Translations under genes and position numbers: made by a program
The notes under the pieces: generated by a model
The model's database searches: none
Told to the model about the DNA's origin: nothing
The model's input: the letters and a program-made list of their open reading frames with translations, nothing else
DNA from: Candidatus Zixiibacteriota bacterium
Lineage (GTDB): Bacteria; Zixibacteria; MSB-5A5; JAABVY01; JAHJOQ01
DNA: 5,276 nucleotides
Reading direction: 5' to 3'
Assembly (NCBI GenBank): GCA_030631455.1
Contig: DAOVLC010000138.1
Coordinates: 1-5,276, forward strand
In this document: positions 1-5,276 of the stretch, in pieces
Layout: each line of letters begins with the position of its first letter
How positions within the stretch are numbered: the first letter of the stretch is position 1

Positions 1-288
1 ACAATCTCCGAGGACAATGCGCTCGCGATGCATGCCTGCATGATTGCGACAAGACCGTCGCTGGTTTACTGGAATGGGACAACAGTCGAGCTGATCAAGA
101 CGGCAGAGAAATTCCGTGAAGGAGGCCTTGAGACATATTTCACCATTGATGCCGGGCCGAATGTCATCTTCCTATGCAAGATCGATGACCTCGATACTGT
201 AGCTCGGAGTCTCAAAAAGATCAAGGGCGTGCAGTCTGCCATCTCAAGCAAACCTGCCGGCGGCGCACAGATTGTCGAATGCGAATGA
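1..288 (+). CDS. mvaD: Diphosphomevalonate decarboxylase, C-terminal part (5' end outside window)
   Basis: This is the last 95 residues of a gene that enters the window already open in frame 1. The family decarboxylates mevalonate 5-diphosphate to isopentenyl diphosphate with ATP, the final step of the classical mevalonate pathway, in the cytoplasm. The sequence shows the typical C-terminal signature: EDNALAMHACMIATRPS near the fragment start (residues 4-20), the Y-W motif at 23-24, and YFTIDAGPNV at residues 46-55. The Asp of DAGPNV (residue 50 here) corresponds to the invariant catalytic Asp of this family. The stop TGA at 286-288 overlaps the start of the kinase gene that follows, so the two are translationally coupled. 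In many bacteria the order is mvaK1-mvaD-mvaK2, so a mevalonate kinase gene may lie just upstream; that is inference. The fragment contains no frameshift. Confidence 0.93.
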   Translation, partial: TISEDNALAMHACMIATRPSLVYWNGTTVELIKTAEKFREGGLETYFTIDAGPNVIFLCKIDDLDTVARSLKKIKGVQSAISSKPAGGAQIVECE

Positions 289-1196
289 GAACTGTTCGAA
301 TCCCCGGAAAAGTCATGCTGTCGGGAGAATATGCCGTCCTTCACGGTGGCACGGCAGTACTCGTTCCTGTGCCTCGATATCTCACAATAACTGAAGCACA
401 AAGCACAGACCCGGATCAGCAGTCTCCCGTCATCCGTGCCGCACTCGATTTCCCGCTGAAGGAAACAGAAGAGTTCGAGCGAGAGCACTGCCTACCGGGA
501 GTGTTAATCAATCACAGTGAGTTCTTCAGCAAAGACGCTAGCGGCAATCTCGTCAAGCTCGGGCTTGGCTCATCTGCGGCGGAAGCTGTCGGAATCATCG
601 CCCTGAGGCTTGAGAGAGCCGGGTTAGGCTGGTCGGAGAACCGTGAGACGATTGCCACTTACGCCGACAAGGTTCATCGCCGGGTGCAGGGCGGAATCGG
701 AAGCGGCGCCGACATAGCAGTCTGCGCGTACAGGGAACCGGTCAGCTTCAAAAGGGATCTGGATACCTGCACGACTACATCAATACATAAGCCCAAATAC
801 AACATACCGTTGCATCTGGCATGGACAGGGCAACCGGCTGACACAAGACGCTTGGTAAGAGACTTTGACACATGGTTATCGCATGTAGAATCCGGTGCAG
901 ATGACCCTCTTTCCAATCTTGTAGAGTCGAGCCGTGAGATTGCTGATGTATGGTTCCAATCTCCGGTAGATATTCTGTTCGCTCACCTCGATCGGTTCTG
1001 CTCCGCATTGCAGGAATGTATGAACGCCGCAAACATCACTCACAGGCTTCCGATTCACGACAAACTCGAAACCTGGGCAAAGAAGCATGGCGGCCGTGCC
1101 AAACCGACAGGCGCAGGCGGTGGCGATATGATACTCCTGGCCGGTGACCTGCCGATTGACGAGCTTGATATGATGGTTATCCCTGTTCACGCTTAG
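285..1196 (+). CDS. mvaK2: Phosphomevalonate kinase, GHMP superfamily
   Basis: The enzyme is predicted to phosphorylate mevalonate 5-phosphate to the diphosphate, giving the substrate of the decarboxylase encoded just upstream. From the ATG at 285 it has 303 residues. The three GHMP motifs are present: PGKVMLSGEYAV at 7-18, the phosphate-binding loop KLGLGSSAAE at 91-100, and KPTGAGGGD at 273-281. HRRVQGGIGSGADIA (131-145) carries Asp143, the likely catalytic Asp, and the WTGQPADT stretch at 180-187 is typical of bacterial phosphomevalonate kinases. I prefer it over mevalonate kinase because of the QGGIGSGAD and TGQPADT signatures and the position directly after mvaD. The ATG at 285-287 forms an ATGA overlap with the mvaD stop, which favours coupling. 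An in-frame ATG at 279 would add two residues (Met-Arg); neither has a Shine-Dalgarno sequence. It is slightly shorter than many homologues, with a compact region between motifs 1 and 2. Confidence 0.9.
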   Translation: MRTVRIPGKVMLSGEYAVLHGGTAVLVPVPRYLTITEAQSTDPDQQSPVIRAALDFPLKETEEFEREHCLPGVLINHSEFFSKDASGNLVKLGLGSSAAEAVGIIALRLERAGLGWSENRETIATYADKVHRRVQGGIGSGADIAVCAYREPVSFKRDLDTCTTTSIHKPKYNIPLHLAWTGQPADTRRLVRDFDTWLSHVESGADDPLSNLVESSREIADVWFQSPVDILFAHLDRFCSALQECMNAANITHRLPIHDKLETWAKKHGGRAKPTGAGGGDMILLAGDLPIDELDMMVIPVHA

Positions 1197-1222
1197 ACAG
1201 GCCGTACAGCCGACCGCTAAGA

Positions 1223-1244
1223 GCTTGAACGAGCAAGCCTTTTT
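1223..1244 (+). terminator. Possible intrinsic terminator after mvaK2
   Basis: GCTTG (1223-1227) pairs with CAAGC (1234-1238) across a 6-base loop. One C and then five T's (1240-1244) follow. It lies 26 bp after the mvaK2 stop, the expected place for the end of the mevalonate operon. The stem is only 5 bp, so termination may be partial. It overlaps the predicted -35 box of the next gene. Confidence 0.4.
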
Positions 1245-1253
1245 GACTATATT
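1225..1253 (+). promoter_or_regulatory. Candidate sigma-70-type promoter with -10 next to the start codon
   Basis: TTGAAC (1225-1230, 4 of 6 to TTGACA) and TATATT (1248-1253, 5 of 6 to TATAAT) are separated by exactly 17 bp. Transcription would begin near 1260, one to three bases before the ATG at 1262, giving a leaderless or nearly leaderless mRNA. There is no Shine-Dalgarno sequence before that ATG, which agrees. If the organism belongs to Bacteroidetes proper, its primary sigma factor may use different -35 and -10 motifs, so the match should be read with care. Confidence 0.4.
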
Positions 1254-1261
1254 CCGACATA

Positions 1262-1771
1262 ATGAACTCAGACGAACGAATCAGGATTCGAGAGCAGTAT
1301 ATTATCGCGAACTGCTGCAGGCCACGCCCGGGGGATGCGATCACCGGGTATCACAGCCATGATGACCGTATAAAGATCCATAAAACGGATTGTTCAAATC
1401 TATCGAATGTCGAATTGGCGCGGTTAGTACCTCTCGATTGGGCAGACGTTCTAGTGGTCGAAGAGTTCGCTCCGGATGATCTGTATCATTCGCTCGAAGA
1501 AAATGACTTCAGGATTTTGGAGCTTCACAAGAAAGTCGGACGAGACTACTCACTCAAGGTCGCGAGGCTGCTCACTATGGACAGGAAAGAGGTATTCGAC
1601 CGGCACAAGAAATTGCGAGAGATGGGGCTTCTTCAGCGTGTTCCCGCCGTGATGATCCGATATCGCAAAGGCATTGTCGACAACAAATGGATCAAACACA
1701 GAAATCATACTTACTACGAACTCACAGAGAAGGGCAGATCCTACGCCGAGTACCATTCGGAAGGCGGCTGA
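1262..1771 (+). CDS. Orphan RelA/SpoT-type zinc-binding (CC) domain fused to a DUF2250-like winged helix
   Basis: The product is 169 residues with no signal peptide or membrane segment. Residues about 12-50 resemble the zinc-finger/CC domain of long RelA/SpoT enzymes: ANCCRPRPGDAITGY, then KIHKTDCSNL. The probable ligands are Cys18, Cys19, His40 and Cys44. Their spacing (CC, 20 residues, H, 3 residues, C) equals that recalled for E. coli RelA C612/C613/H634/C638, and the Asp before the last Cys is also kept. In RelA this domain helps contact the ribosome/A-site tRNA. No synthetase, hydrolase, TGS or ACT domain is present. Residues about 80-160 look like DUF2250, a winged-helix family: LHKKVGRDYSLKVARLL, a recognition-helix-like KEVFDRHKKLREMGLL, and a wing ending KHRNHTYYELTEKGR. 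The function is not known. A zinc- or RNA-responsive regulator is a reasonable guess. The ATG is preferred because it precedes the CC motif and sits 8 bases after a -10-like box. The gene ends 4 bp from the convergent gene's stop. Confidence 0.8.
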   Translation: MNSDERIRIREQYIIANCCRPRPGDAITGYHSHDDRIKIHKTDCSNLSNVELARLVPLDWADVLVVEEFAPDDLYHSLEENDFRILELHKKVGRDYSLKVARLLTMDRKEVFDRHKKLREMGLLQRVPAVMIRYRKGIVDNKWIKHRNHTYYELTEKGRSYAEYHSEGG

Positions 1772-1779
1772 CGTGTCAG
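1768..1779. repeat. Palindrome CTGACGTGTCAG across the convergent stop codons
   Basis: CTGAC (1768-1772) and GTCAG (1775-1779) are perfect inverted arms around GT. The plus-strand stop TGA (1769-1771) and the minus-strand stop (TCA at 1776-1778) lie symmetrically inside it. There is no T-tract on either side and the loop is too small for a good hairpin, so I do not call it a terminator. The symmetry arises partly because each arm contains a stop codon. Confidence 0.5.
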
Positions 1780-4157
1780 AACTGAAACAAGTCCATCCCA
1801 ACGGAGAATGTGAAATCCCTGGTGTAATAATCTGACAGCTGCCACGTAAAGTTCAGTTGAAAGCTCAGTGGTGGGATGCTTCCTATCTGAAAACCAATTT
1901 CTCTATATGCCTCCTCTGTAACCAATGCTGCGACTCCATCAAGACGAGAACTCTCACAGCTGAACTCAGTCCAAAAGACACCGCCGAAGAGACCAAGGGA
2001 TAGCGGAATATGCTTGATTAACGGCAAACCGCTTTTTCTGAAGAAGTACCGGCCGAAATCGTGAAACACGTACACCATCACAGCCCGATCACCGCTGAAA
2101 TTGGATTCGCCGAGAGTCTTGAACGACATGTCACCGAACAGGATGCCATGCCCGAAATCGACCGTAAACCATCTCTGCGGAGGAAGAGTCTTATCTGACG
2201 ATCCGGCATAGAATCTCATTCTTGTCTCGCCAATTCCGAGCGTGCGCTGGCTTCGATACAACTGAACGTAGTATCGCCTGTAATCAAAGTCATTATCGAT
2301 GAAACCAGGAGAGGCATATTCAAAACCAGCTTCAAGAACGGTGTATCTGTCGGTCCACTCCTTGACTTCCTTTCCCTTGAGCTTCATAAGCATGCGAGAA
2401 TCATAGTTGAGAGACAGCGATACCGCGCGCAGTTTTCCGTCCTCGATCGATGGATTCGGCCTGTGTTTCTTCGAATTTCGGAACAGGCTGAACTCAGTCG
2501 CTTTCGGAACAGAGTAGTGATCATGGTCACGGTAGCCACCAGTTAGGAGCACATGGTTCAGAAGCTTTGTGCCAATGCCAATGTCGAATCCCTTTTCAAG
2601 GTAGTAGTCAAACGGATCAACCTTATCCAGCGCCGCCGACACAGTAGGATTGTCATCCGAACCTGAGACGATCGTTGGCCGACGTGTAATCTTGTCGTGA
2701 TACCCGAAGTTAAACTTAAGCTTGCGACGCTGCGAGAGAGTCGACGTGAAGCCGTAATCGTGCTGCCAATACTCACCGGTGAAGGCATAGCCCGAAGCGA
2801 CCTTTAATACAGTCAGGGGAATCAGTTTATCAAGCTCGAAAGCCGCTCCGAGATAAGTCCCCTCAACCCGGTTGAAATGGAAAATCTCGGGTTCCCCTAC
2901 GGCCACTGCCATTACGCCGCCGGTGAGTGTCAGCCCTTTCACCCACAGTGGCTTTGGAGCATGAGCGATGGAATCGAGCCTCTTGTATCCCCCGATCTCT
3001 TCTGTCGTAAGAGGCACGAGTTGGCTCGCATTCCAATAGGAAGAATCAAGATCGAAGGCCTCTTCGGCGACTTCGTAAACATACTCCCCAAACGTACCTT
3101 CCGGATGATCGAAATTGAAATGATATTGATGCGGCACTGCGACGTAATCGACAAATAGCCTCGGAATGCCCGGAATCGGGATATCGACATCGCATCCCAA
3201 ACGAATCTCGATCGGCATCCAGAACTCACCCTCAAACAGCTCGCTCTTTCGGATGAATCGCACATCCTCCAACATCTCAATGTCAAACGCTTCGTTAAAC
3301 TCGACATCTACGCCAACTACATCGTAAACGGAATCCGCTATCATGATCTCCCCGGCGAGCAGTGCGGTAGTCTGACTCTTTGGTTCGATTTCAAGAAGAA
3401 ACACGGGATGACCATCGACATACAGGGTGTCGAGCAGGTAGTAATTATAGTAGTCGAGCGCATCCTCGGCAGTCGGTGAGACAACCTCCTGTCCGAAAAT
3501 GTCGAGCCGACTCTTGTTGAAGTTGAGTATTTCACCGACTGAGACGTATGCTTCGATATGATCGAGATTCGCTGATTGCCTCTGGGCGGTCACGACCTCC
3601 TTGTGCTTGTCCGGATGCTCCCAGTATACCTCGTGCTGTGTCTCGGTTATCATAACGATACTGCTGGAATCGTCCGCTCCCTCTTTGCGCAGCACCATCT
3701 TGACGTAAGCCTCGAACGAATAGCTGTGAATTCTGGCGAGTATTTCCGCCTTTCTCGCAATTGCATCCAGAATGATCCTTTGTCCGGGACCGTATGCTCG
3801 TGCATATACTTTCACGCCCGGCACTACTATTCTCGCTCGCTTGAGATAAACATCCTGTACGGTTACGGAATCGTCAATTACGATTGGCGTACGCTCGGAA
3901 TGATATGCCAGATGGCTGAACTTCAACAGGTACGACCCAGTCTTCAACTTAAGGCGGTATTCACCCGCCTCATTGGCCGCCATCGACTGACCGGTCAGCT
4001 CGGCGTGAACGGTAGCATACGGGACAGGTTCACCTGTATCTGTGTCATAGACAGTGCCCCTGATCAATCCAGCCGATGCTGTCCCTGAGAGTATCAGTAG
4101 ATACGCTAAGCAGATCAAGACAAGAGATAGCGTAATCCTGCGTTTATCACTCTTCAC
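1776..4157 (-). CDS. Exported CarboxypepD_reg-like + DUF5686 family protein, predicted outer-membrane
   Basis: From the GTG at 4157 the protein has 793 residues. It begins with a signal peptide: KSDKRR, a hydrophobic stretch at about 8-24, and a likely cleavage after ASA (residue 29). Residues about 30-115 form a carboxypeptidase-regulatory-like beta-sandwich (GLIRGTVYDTDTGEPVPYATV, then NEAGEYRLKLKTGSYLLKF). The rest resembles DUF5686, a family common in Bacteroidetes. Its C-terminal half is rich in alternating aromatic/polar strands and ends TFSVGMDLFQF; a terminal Phe is typical of outer-membrane beta-barrels. The molecular function is unknown; a role in envelope assembly or surface transport is a guess. 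The start is chosen because TCCTT at 4167-4171 reads as AAGGA, 9 bases before the GTG. An in-frame TTG at 4190 would add 11 residues (MAQSTLQGCSA) before the basic signal-peptide start and has no clear ribosome site. It follows the DUF1858 gene by 39 bp and is probably co-transcribed with it. The reading frame is intact. Confidence 0.85.
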   Translation of the reverse strand: MKSDKRRITLSLVLICLAYLLILSGTASAGLIRGTVYDTDTGEPVPYATVHAELTGQSMAANEAGEYRLKLKTGSYLLKFSHLAYHSERTPIVIDDSVTVQDVYLKRARIVVPGVKVYARAYGPGQRIILDAIARKAEILARIHSYSFEAYVKMVLRKEGADDSSSIVMITETQHEVYWEHPDKHKEVVTAQRQSANLDHIEAYVSVGEILNFNKSRLDIFGQEVVSPTAEDALDYYNYYLLDTLYVDGHPVFLLEIEPKSQTTALLAGEIMIADSVYDVVGVDVEFNEAFDIEMLEDVRFIRKSELFEGEFWMPIEIRLGCDVDIPIPGIPRLFVDYVAVPHQYHFNFDHPEGTFGEYVYEVAEEAFDLDSSYWNASQLVPLTTEEIGGYKRLDSIAHAPKPLWVKGLTLTGGVMAVAVGEPEIFHFNRVEGTYLGAAFELDKLIPLTVLKVASGYAFTGEYWQHDYGFTSTLSQRRKLKFNFGYHDKITRRPTIVSGSDDNPTVSAALDKVDPFDYYLEKGFDIGIGTKLLNHVLLTGGYRDHDHYSVPKATEFSLFRNSKKHRPNPSIEDGKLRAVSLSLNYDSRMLMKLKGKEVKEWTDRYTVLEAGFEYASPGFIDNDFDYRRYYVQLYRSQRTLGIGETRMRFYAGSSDKTLPPQRWFTVDFGHGILFGDMSFKTLGESNFSGDRAVMVYVFHDFGRYFFRKSGLPLIKHIPLSLGLFGGVFWTEFSCESSRLDGVAALVTEEAYREIGFQIGSIPPLSFQLNFTWQLSDYYTRDFTFSVGMDLFQF

Positions 4158-4166
4158 AGCGCTACA

Positions 4167-4171
4167 TCCTT
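4167..4171 (-). promoter_or_regulatory. Ribosome binding site deciding the start of the DUF5686 gene
   Basis: AAGGA on the minus strand lies 9 bases before the GTG at 4157. It supports that start over the upstream TTG at 4190, and the resulting N-terminus is a standard signal peptide. Confidence 0.6.
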
Positions 4172-4196
4172 GCAGCGTGGACTGAGCCAACCGCGT

Positions 4197-4394
4197 TCAC
4201 TTCTTCTCCAACTCAGCGTTTATTTCCGCAACGGTCTTGTCCACGTCAATCCCTTTTGATTTGATGAGTTCCTCCAATGTTCCCCAGAATATCTCTCCAC
4301 ACTGCACACAGATTATTCCGCGCCTACTCAGAAAGACATTTAGCTCCGGGTATCTCTCAAGCAAATCATCAACATGAATATCCGATTTAATCAC
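4197..4394 (-). CDS. DUF1858 domain protein, small cytoplasmic CxxC protein
   Basis: The 65-residue product begins IKSDIHVDDLLERYPEL and continues RRGIICVQCGEIFWGTLEEL, the layout of DUF1858: a short helix with the YP motif, a Gly-x-x-Cys-x-x-Cys turn (Cys29, Cys32), a TLEE helix, then a terminal helix with an Asn (Asn59). Members occur alone or joined to ScdA/hybrid-cluster and other redox proteins. The domain is often linked to redox or iron-sulfur biology, but its biochemical role is unsettled. There is no signal peptide, so it should act in the cytoplasm, unlike its neighbour downstream. I chose the GTG at 4394 because TAGGA lies 5 bases upstream and because family members normally start at this point. 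Longer forms from GTG 4424 or TTG 4433 (78 residues) would add a polar stretch with no family resemblance. It is probably the first gene of an operon with the DUF5686 gene. Confidence 0.8.
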   Translation of the reverse strand: MIKSDIHVDDLLERYPELNVFLSRRGIICVQCGEIFWGTLEELIKSKGIDVDKTVAEINAELEKK

Positions 4395-4453
4395 TGTTGT
4401 CCTATTAGTGTTTTGCTCTGTCACTGTCCACAATCACCAGCCGGCGACAGAAC

Positions 4454-4482
4454 AATGTAGCAGGTTCTTATGACAGAGGCAA
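4454..4482 (-). promoter_or_regulatory. Candidate promoter of the DUF1858-DUF5686 unit
   Basis: On the minus strand TTGCCT (4482-4477) and TACATT (4459-4454) are separated by 17 bp; each matches the sigma-70 consensus at 4 of 6 bases. Transcription would start near 4447 and leave a leader of about 50 bases before the GTG at 4394. The match is weak. A second weak option lies closer to the gene (TGGACA near 4430, ACTAAT near 4409). Confidence 0.25.
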
Positions 4483-4495
4483 GCGTTTACTCTGT
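4473..4495. repeat. Inverted repeat ACAGAG-N11-CTCTGT
   Basis: ACAGAG (4473-4478) and CTCTGT (4490-4495) are perfect 6-bp inverted arms around 11 bases. The repeat covers the -35 box of the candidate minus-strand promoter, where an operator would be expected. It could also be chance or a weak hairpin; there is no T-tract. Confidence 0.35.
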
Positions 4496-4553
4496 ATGCT
4501 CTCTTGCATCCCCGTCGAACGTGTTTCATTGCAGGCATAAAATCAACAATCGG

Positions 4554-4573
4554 AAAAACAAGAGACGACCTCT
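4554..4573 (-). terminator. Weak possible terminator after the metal-binding protein gene
   Basis: Reading the minus strand, AGAG (4573-4570) pairs with CTCT (4564-4561) over a 5-base loop. TG and then five T's (4558-4554) follow, 26 bp after the stop of the upstream gene. The stem is only 4 bp (5 with a G-T pair), so this is tentative. The gap between the two minus-strand genes holds nothing else beyond the candidate promoter and inverted repeat. Confidence 0.25.
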
Positions 4574-4598
4574 ATAGAAAGCCCAAAGCATCCGGGGT

Positions 4599-5276
4599 TC
4601 AGGGCACAATCATCTGCCTTTCACCACTAAGCGCCATCACAATCGTCTGGATATTATGCTGGACCATGCCGATATATGTACCTTGTGGCATCCTGGGATC
4701 GCCTGTTGCATCCGAATAGAGTTCGCCGATTTCTATCTCATATCCTTGTTTGGCAACTGCGGCCTTCACAGCTTCCATGCTTTCCCGAGGCACAGACTTC
4801 TCTGCGAACACGACCGGTACTTTATATGTCGTGATGATCCTGACTATATTTTCGATGTCCGGCTCTCCCACTCCAGTGTTGATCCCCTGTAAGGCTCGCA
4901 CATCGAAGCCATAAGCTCTGCCGAAGTAGTTGAAGGCACGATGTGCCGTGATTAGCACTCTCCGCTCGGCTGGAAGGATATTCGCCTCGCTGTATACGAA
5001 GTCATGAAGCTCCGCAAGTTGATCCATGTACACTTCCGCATCACCGAAGAACACTTCCGCATGCTCTGGATCCATTTCCCCCAAAACGTTCCGGACCTGT
5101 TCTACGGCTGTCATCCACAGCCGAACATCAAACCAAACATGAGGATCGTAGGTGCCATTTTGTCCCTCGGTCTTAATGAGCATTGTCGAATCAAGCCGCT
5201 CGGCTAACGCCACCGTACGCACATCATCACGCATCCGCTCGAGCACGGCAGTCATCTCAAATTCAAGCCCAAGCCA
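4599..5276 (-). CDS. Zn/Mn ABC transporter metal-binding protein, TroA/ZnuA family (5' end outside window)
   Basis: These are the C-terminal 225 residues of a gene that runs off the window; the frame is open to the last base, so the Met at 5255 is internal. The family binds Zn2+ or Mn2+ in the periplasm, or at the membrane as a lipoprotein, and passes it to an ABC permease. Visible motifs, in fragment numbering: LGLEFEMT at 2-9 (the family's GLxLE segment); DPHVWFD with His46; TAHRAFNYFGRAYGF with His112; FAEKSVPRE; ELYSDATGDP with Asp189; and GTYIGMVQHNIQTIV. His46, His112 and Asp189 match the second, third and fourth metal ligands. The 66-residue gap between the two His equals that recalled for Treponema TroA (H133/H199). 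The first His ligand and the signal peptide lie outside. The SDAxGDP/GTYxGM style is closer to the TroA/MntA branch than to His-loop ZnuA, since no His-rich loop is seen here. The metal cannot be decided from sequence. The permease and ATPase genes are not downstream, so they may be upstream or elsewhere. Confidence 0.9.
   Translation of the reverse strand, partial: WLGLEFEMTAVLERMRDDVRTVALAERLDSTMLIKTEGQNGTYDPHVWFDVRLWMTAVEQVRNVLGEMDPEHAEVFFGDAEVYMDQLAELHDFVYSEANILPAERRVLITAHRAFNYFGRAYGFDVRALQGINTGVGEPDIENIVRIITTYKVPVVFAEKSVPRESMEAVKAAVAKQGYEIEIGELYSDATGDPRMPQGTYIGMVQHNIQTIVMALSGERQMIVP

Noticed and set aside
66..488. A 140-codon open frame on the minus strand across the mvaD/mvaK2 junction
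   Set aside because: It is antisense to two genes with recognised catalytic motifs and its translation resembles no known family. The same applies to the minus-strand frames between 674 and 1190.
1262..1771. Remnant of a broken relA/spoT gene
   Set aside because: The frame is open and intact, the CC domain is at the N-terminus with a complete second domain after it, and no synthetase, hydrolase or TGS sequence lies upstream, where mvaK2 is complete.
3576..4088. A 170-codon open frame on the plus strand
   Set aside because: It is fully antisense to the DUF5686 gene, whose signal peptide, conserved domain and ribosome site are clear. Its translation shows no recognisable motif and no ribosome site was evident.
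4158..4190. TTG start for the DUF5686 protein, adding 11 residues
   Set aside because: No clear ribosome site precedes it, whereas AAGGA sits 9 bases before the GTG at 4157, and the shorter form starts with a normal signal peptide.
4395..4598. Possible tRNA, riboswitch or small RNA in the 204-bp gap between minus-strand genes
   Set aside because: No cloverleaf, known riboswitch core or strong hairpin-plus-T-tract structure is visible; only the weak promoter, inverted repeat and weak terminator listed as features.
4504..4719. Small plus-strand open frame across the intergenic gap and the end of the metal-binding protein gene
   Set aside because: Most of it is antisense to the TroA-family gene, it has no ribosome site, and its translation has no recognisable domain.

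Overview
This window is bacterial chromosomal DNA of roughly 50% G+C. It carries six protein-coding genes, two of them cut by the window edges, in two blocks that converge near position 1775. I see no rRNA, tRNA, CRISPR array, insertion sequence or other mobile element. The large minus-strand protein combines a carboxypeptidase-regulatory-like domain with a DUF5686-type body and ends in Phe, which points to a Gram-negative (diderm) organism of the Bacteroidetes/FCB kind or a neighbouring candidate phylum. A bacterial mevalonate pathway, sparse Shine-Dalgarno use and GTG starts fit an uncultivated lineage of that sort. The taxonomic guess is inference only.

Plus strand, 1-1196: the end of diphosphomevalonate decarboxylase (mvaD) overlaps the start of a GHMP-family phosphomevalonate kinase (mvaK2). 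These are the last two ATP-dependent steps to isopentenyl diphosphate, so this is the tail of a mevalonate-pathway operon. A small hairpin followed by five T's sits just after mvaK2 and coincides with a possible promoter for the next gene.

Plus strand, 1262-1771: the most unusual gene. It encodes a 169-residue protein whose N-terminus looks like the CC-His-Cys zinc-binding domain found near the C-terminus of long RelA/SpoT proteins. None of the synthetase, hydrolase, TGS or ACT parts are present. This domain is joined to a DUF2250-like winged-helix domain. The predicted -10 box lies only 8 bases before the ATG, so the mRNA may be leaderless.

Minus strand, 5276-1776, read right to left: a TroA/ZnuA-type metal-binding protein of a Zn/Mn ABC transporter (5' end outside the window); a gap of about 200 bp with a possible terminator, an inverted repeat and a candidate promoter; a 65-residue DUF1858 protein with one CxxC; and, 39 bp further, the 793-residue exported DUF5686 protein, predicted to sit in the outer membrane. 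The last two probably form one operon. The convergent stop codons near 1770 are only 4 bp apart, within a 12-bp palindrome.

The metabolic link between the two blocks is unclear; they look like independent transcription units that meet head to head.
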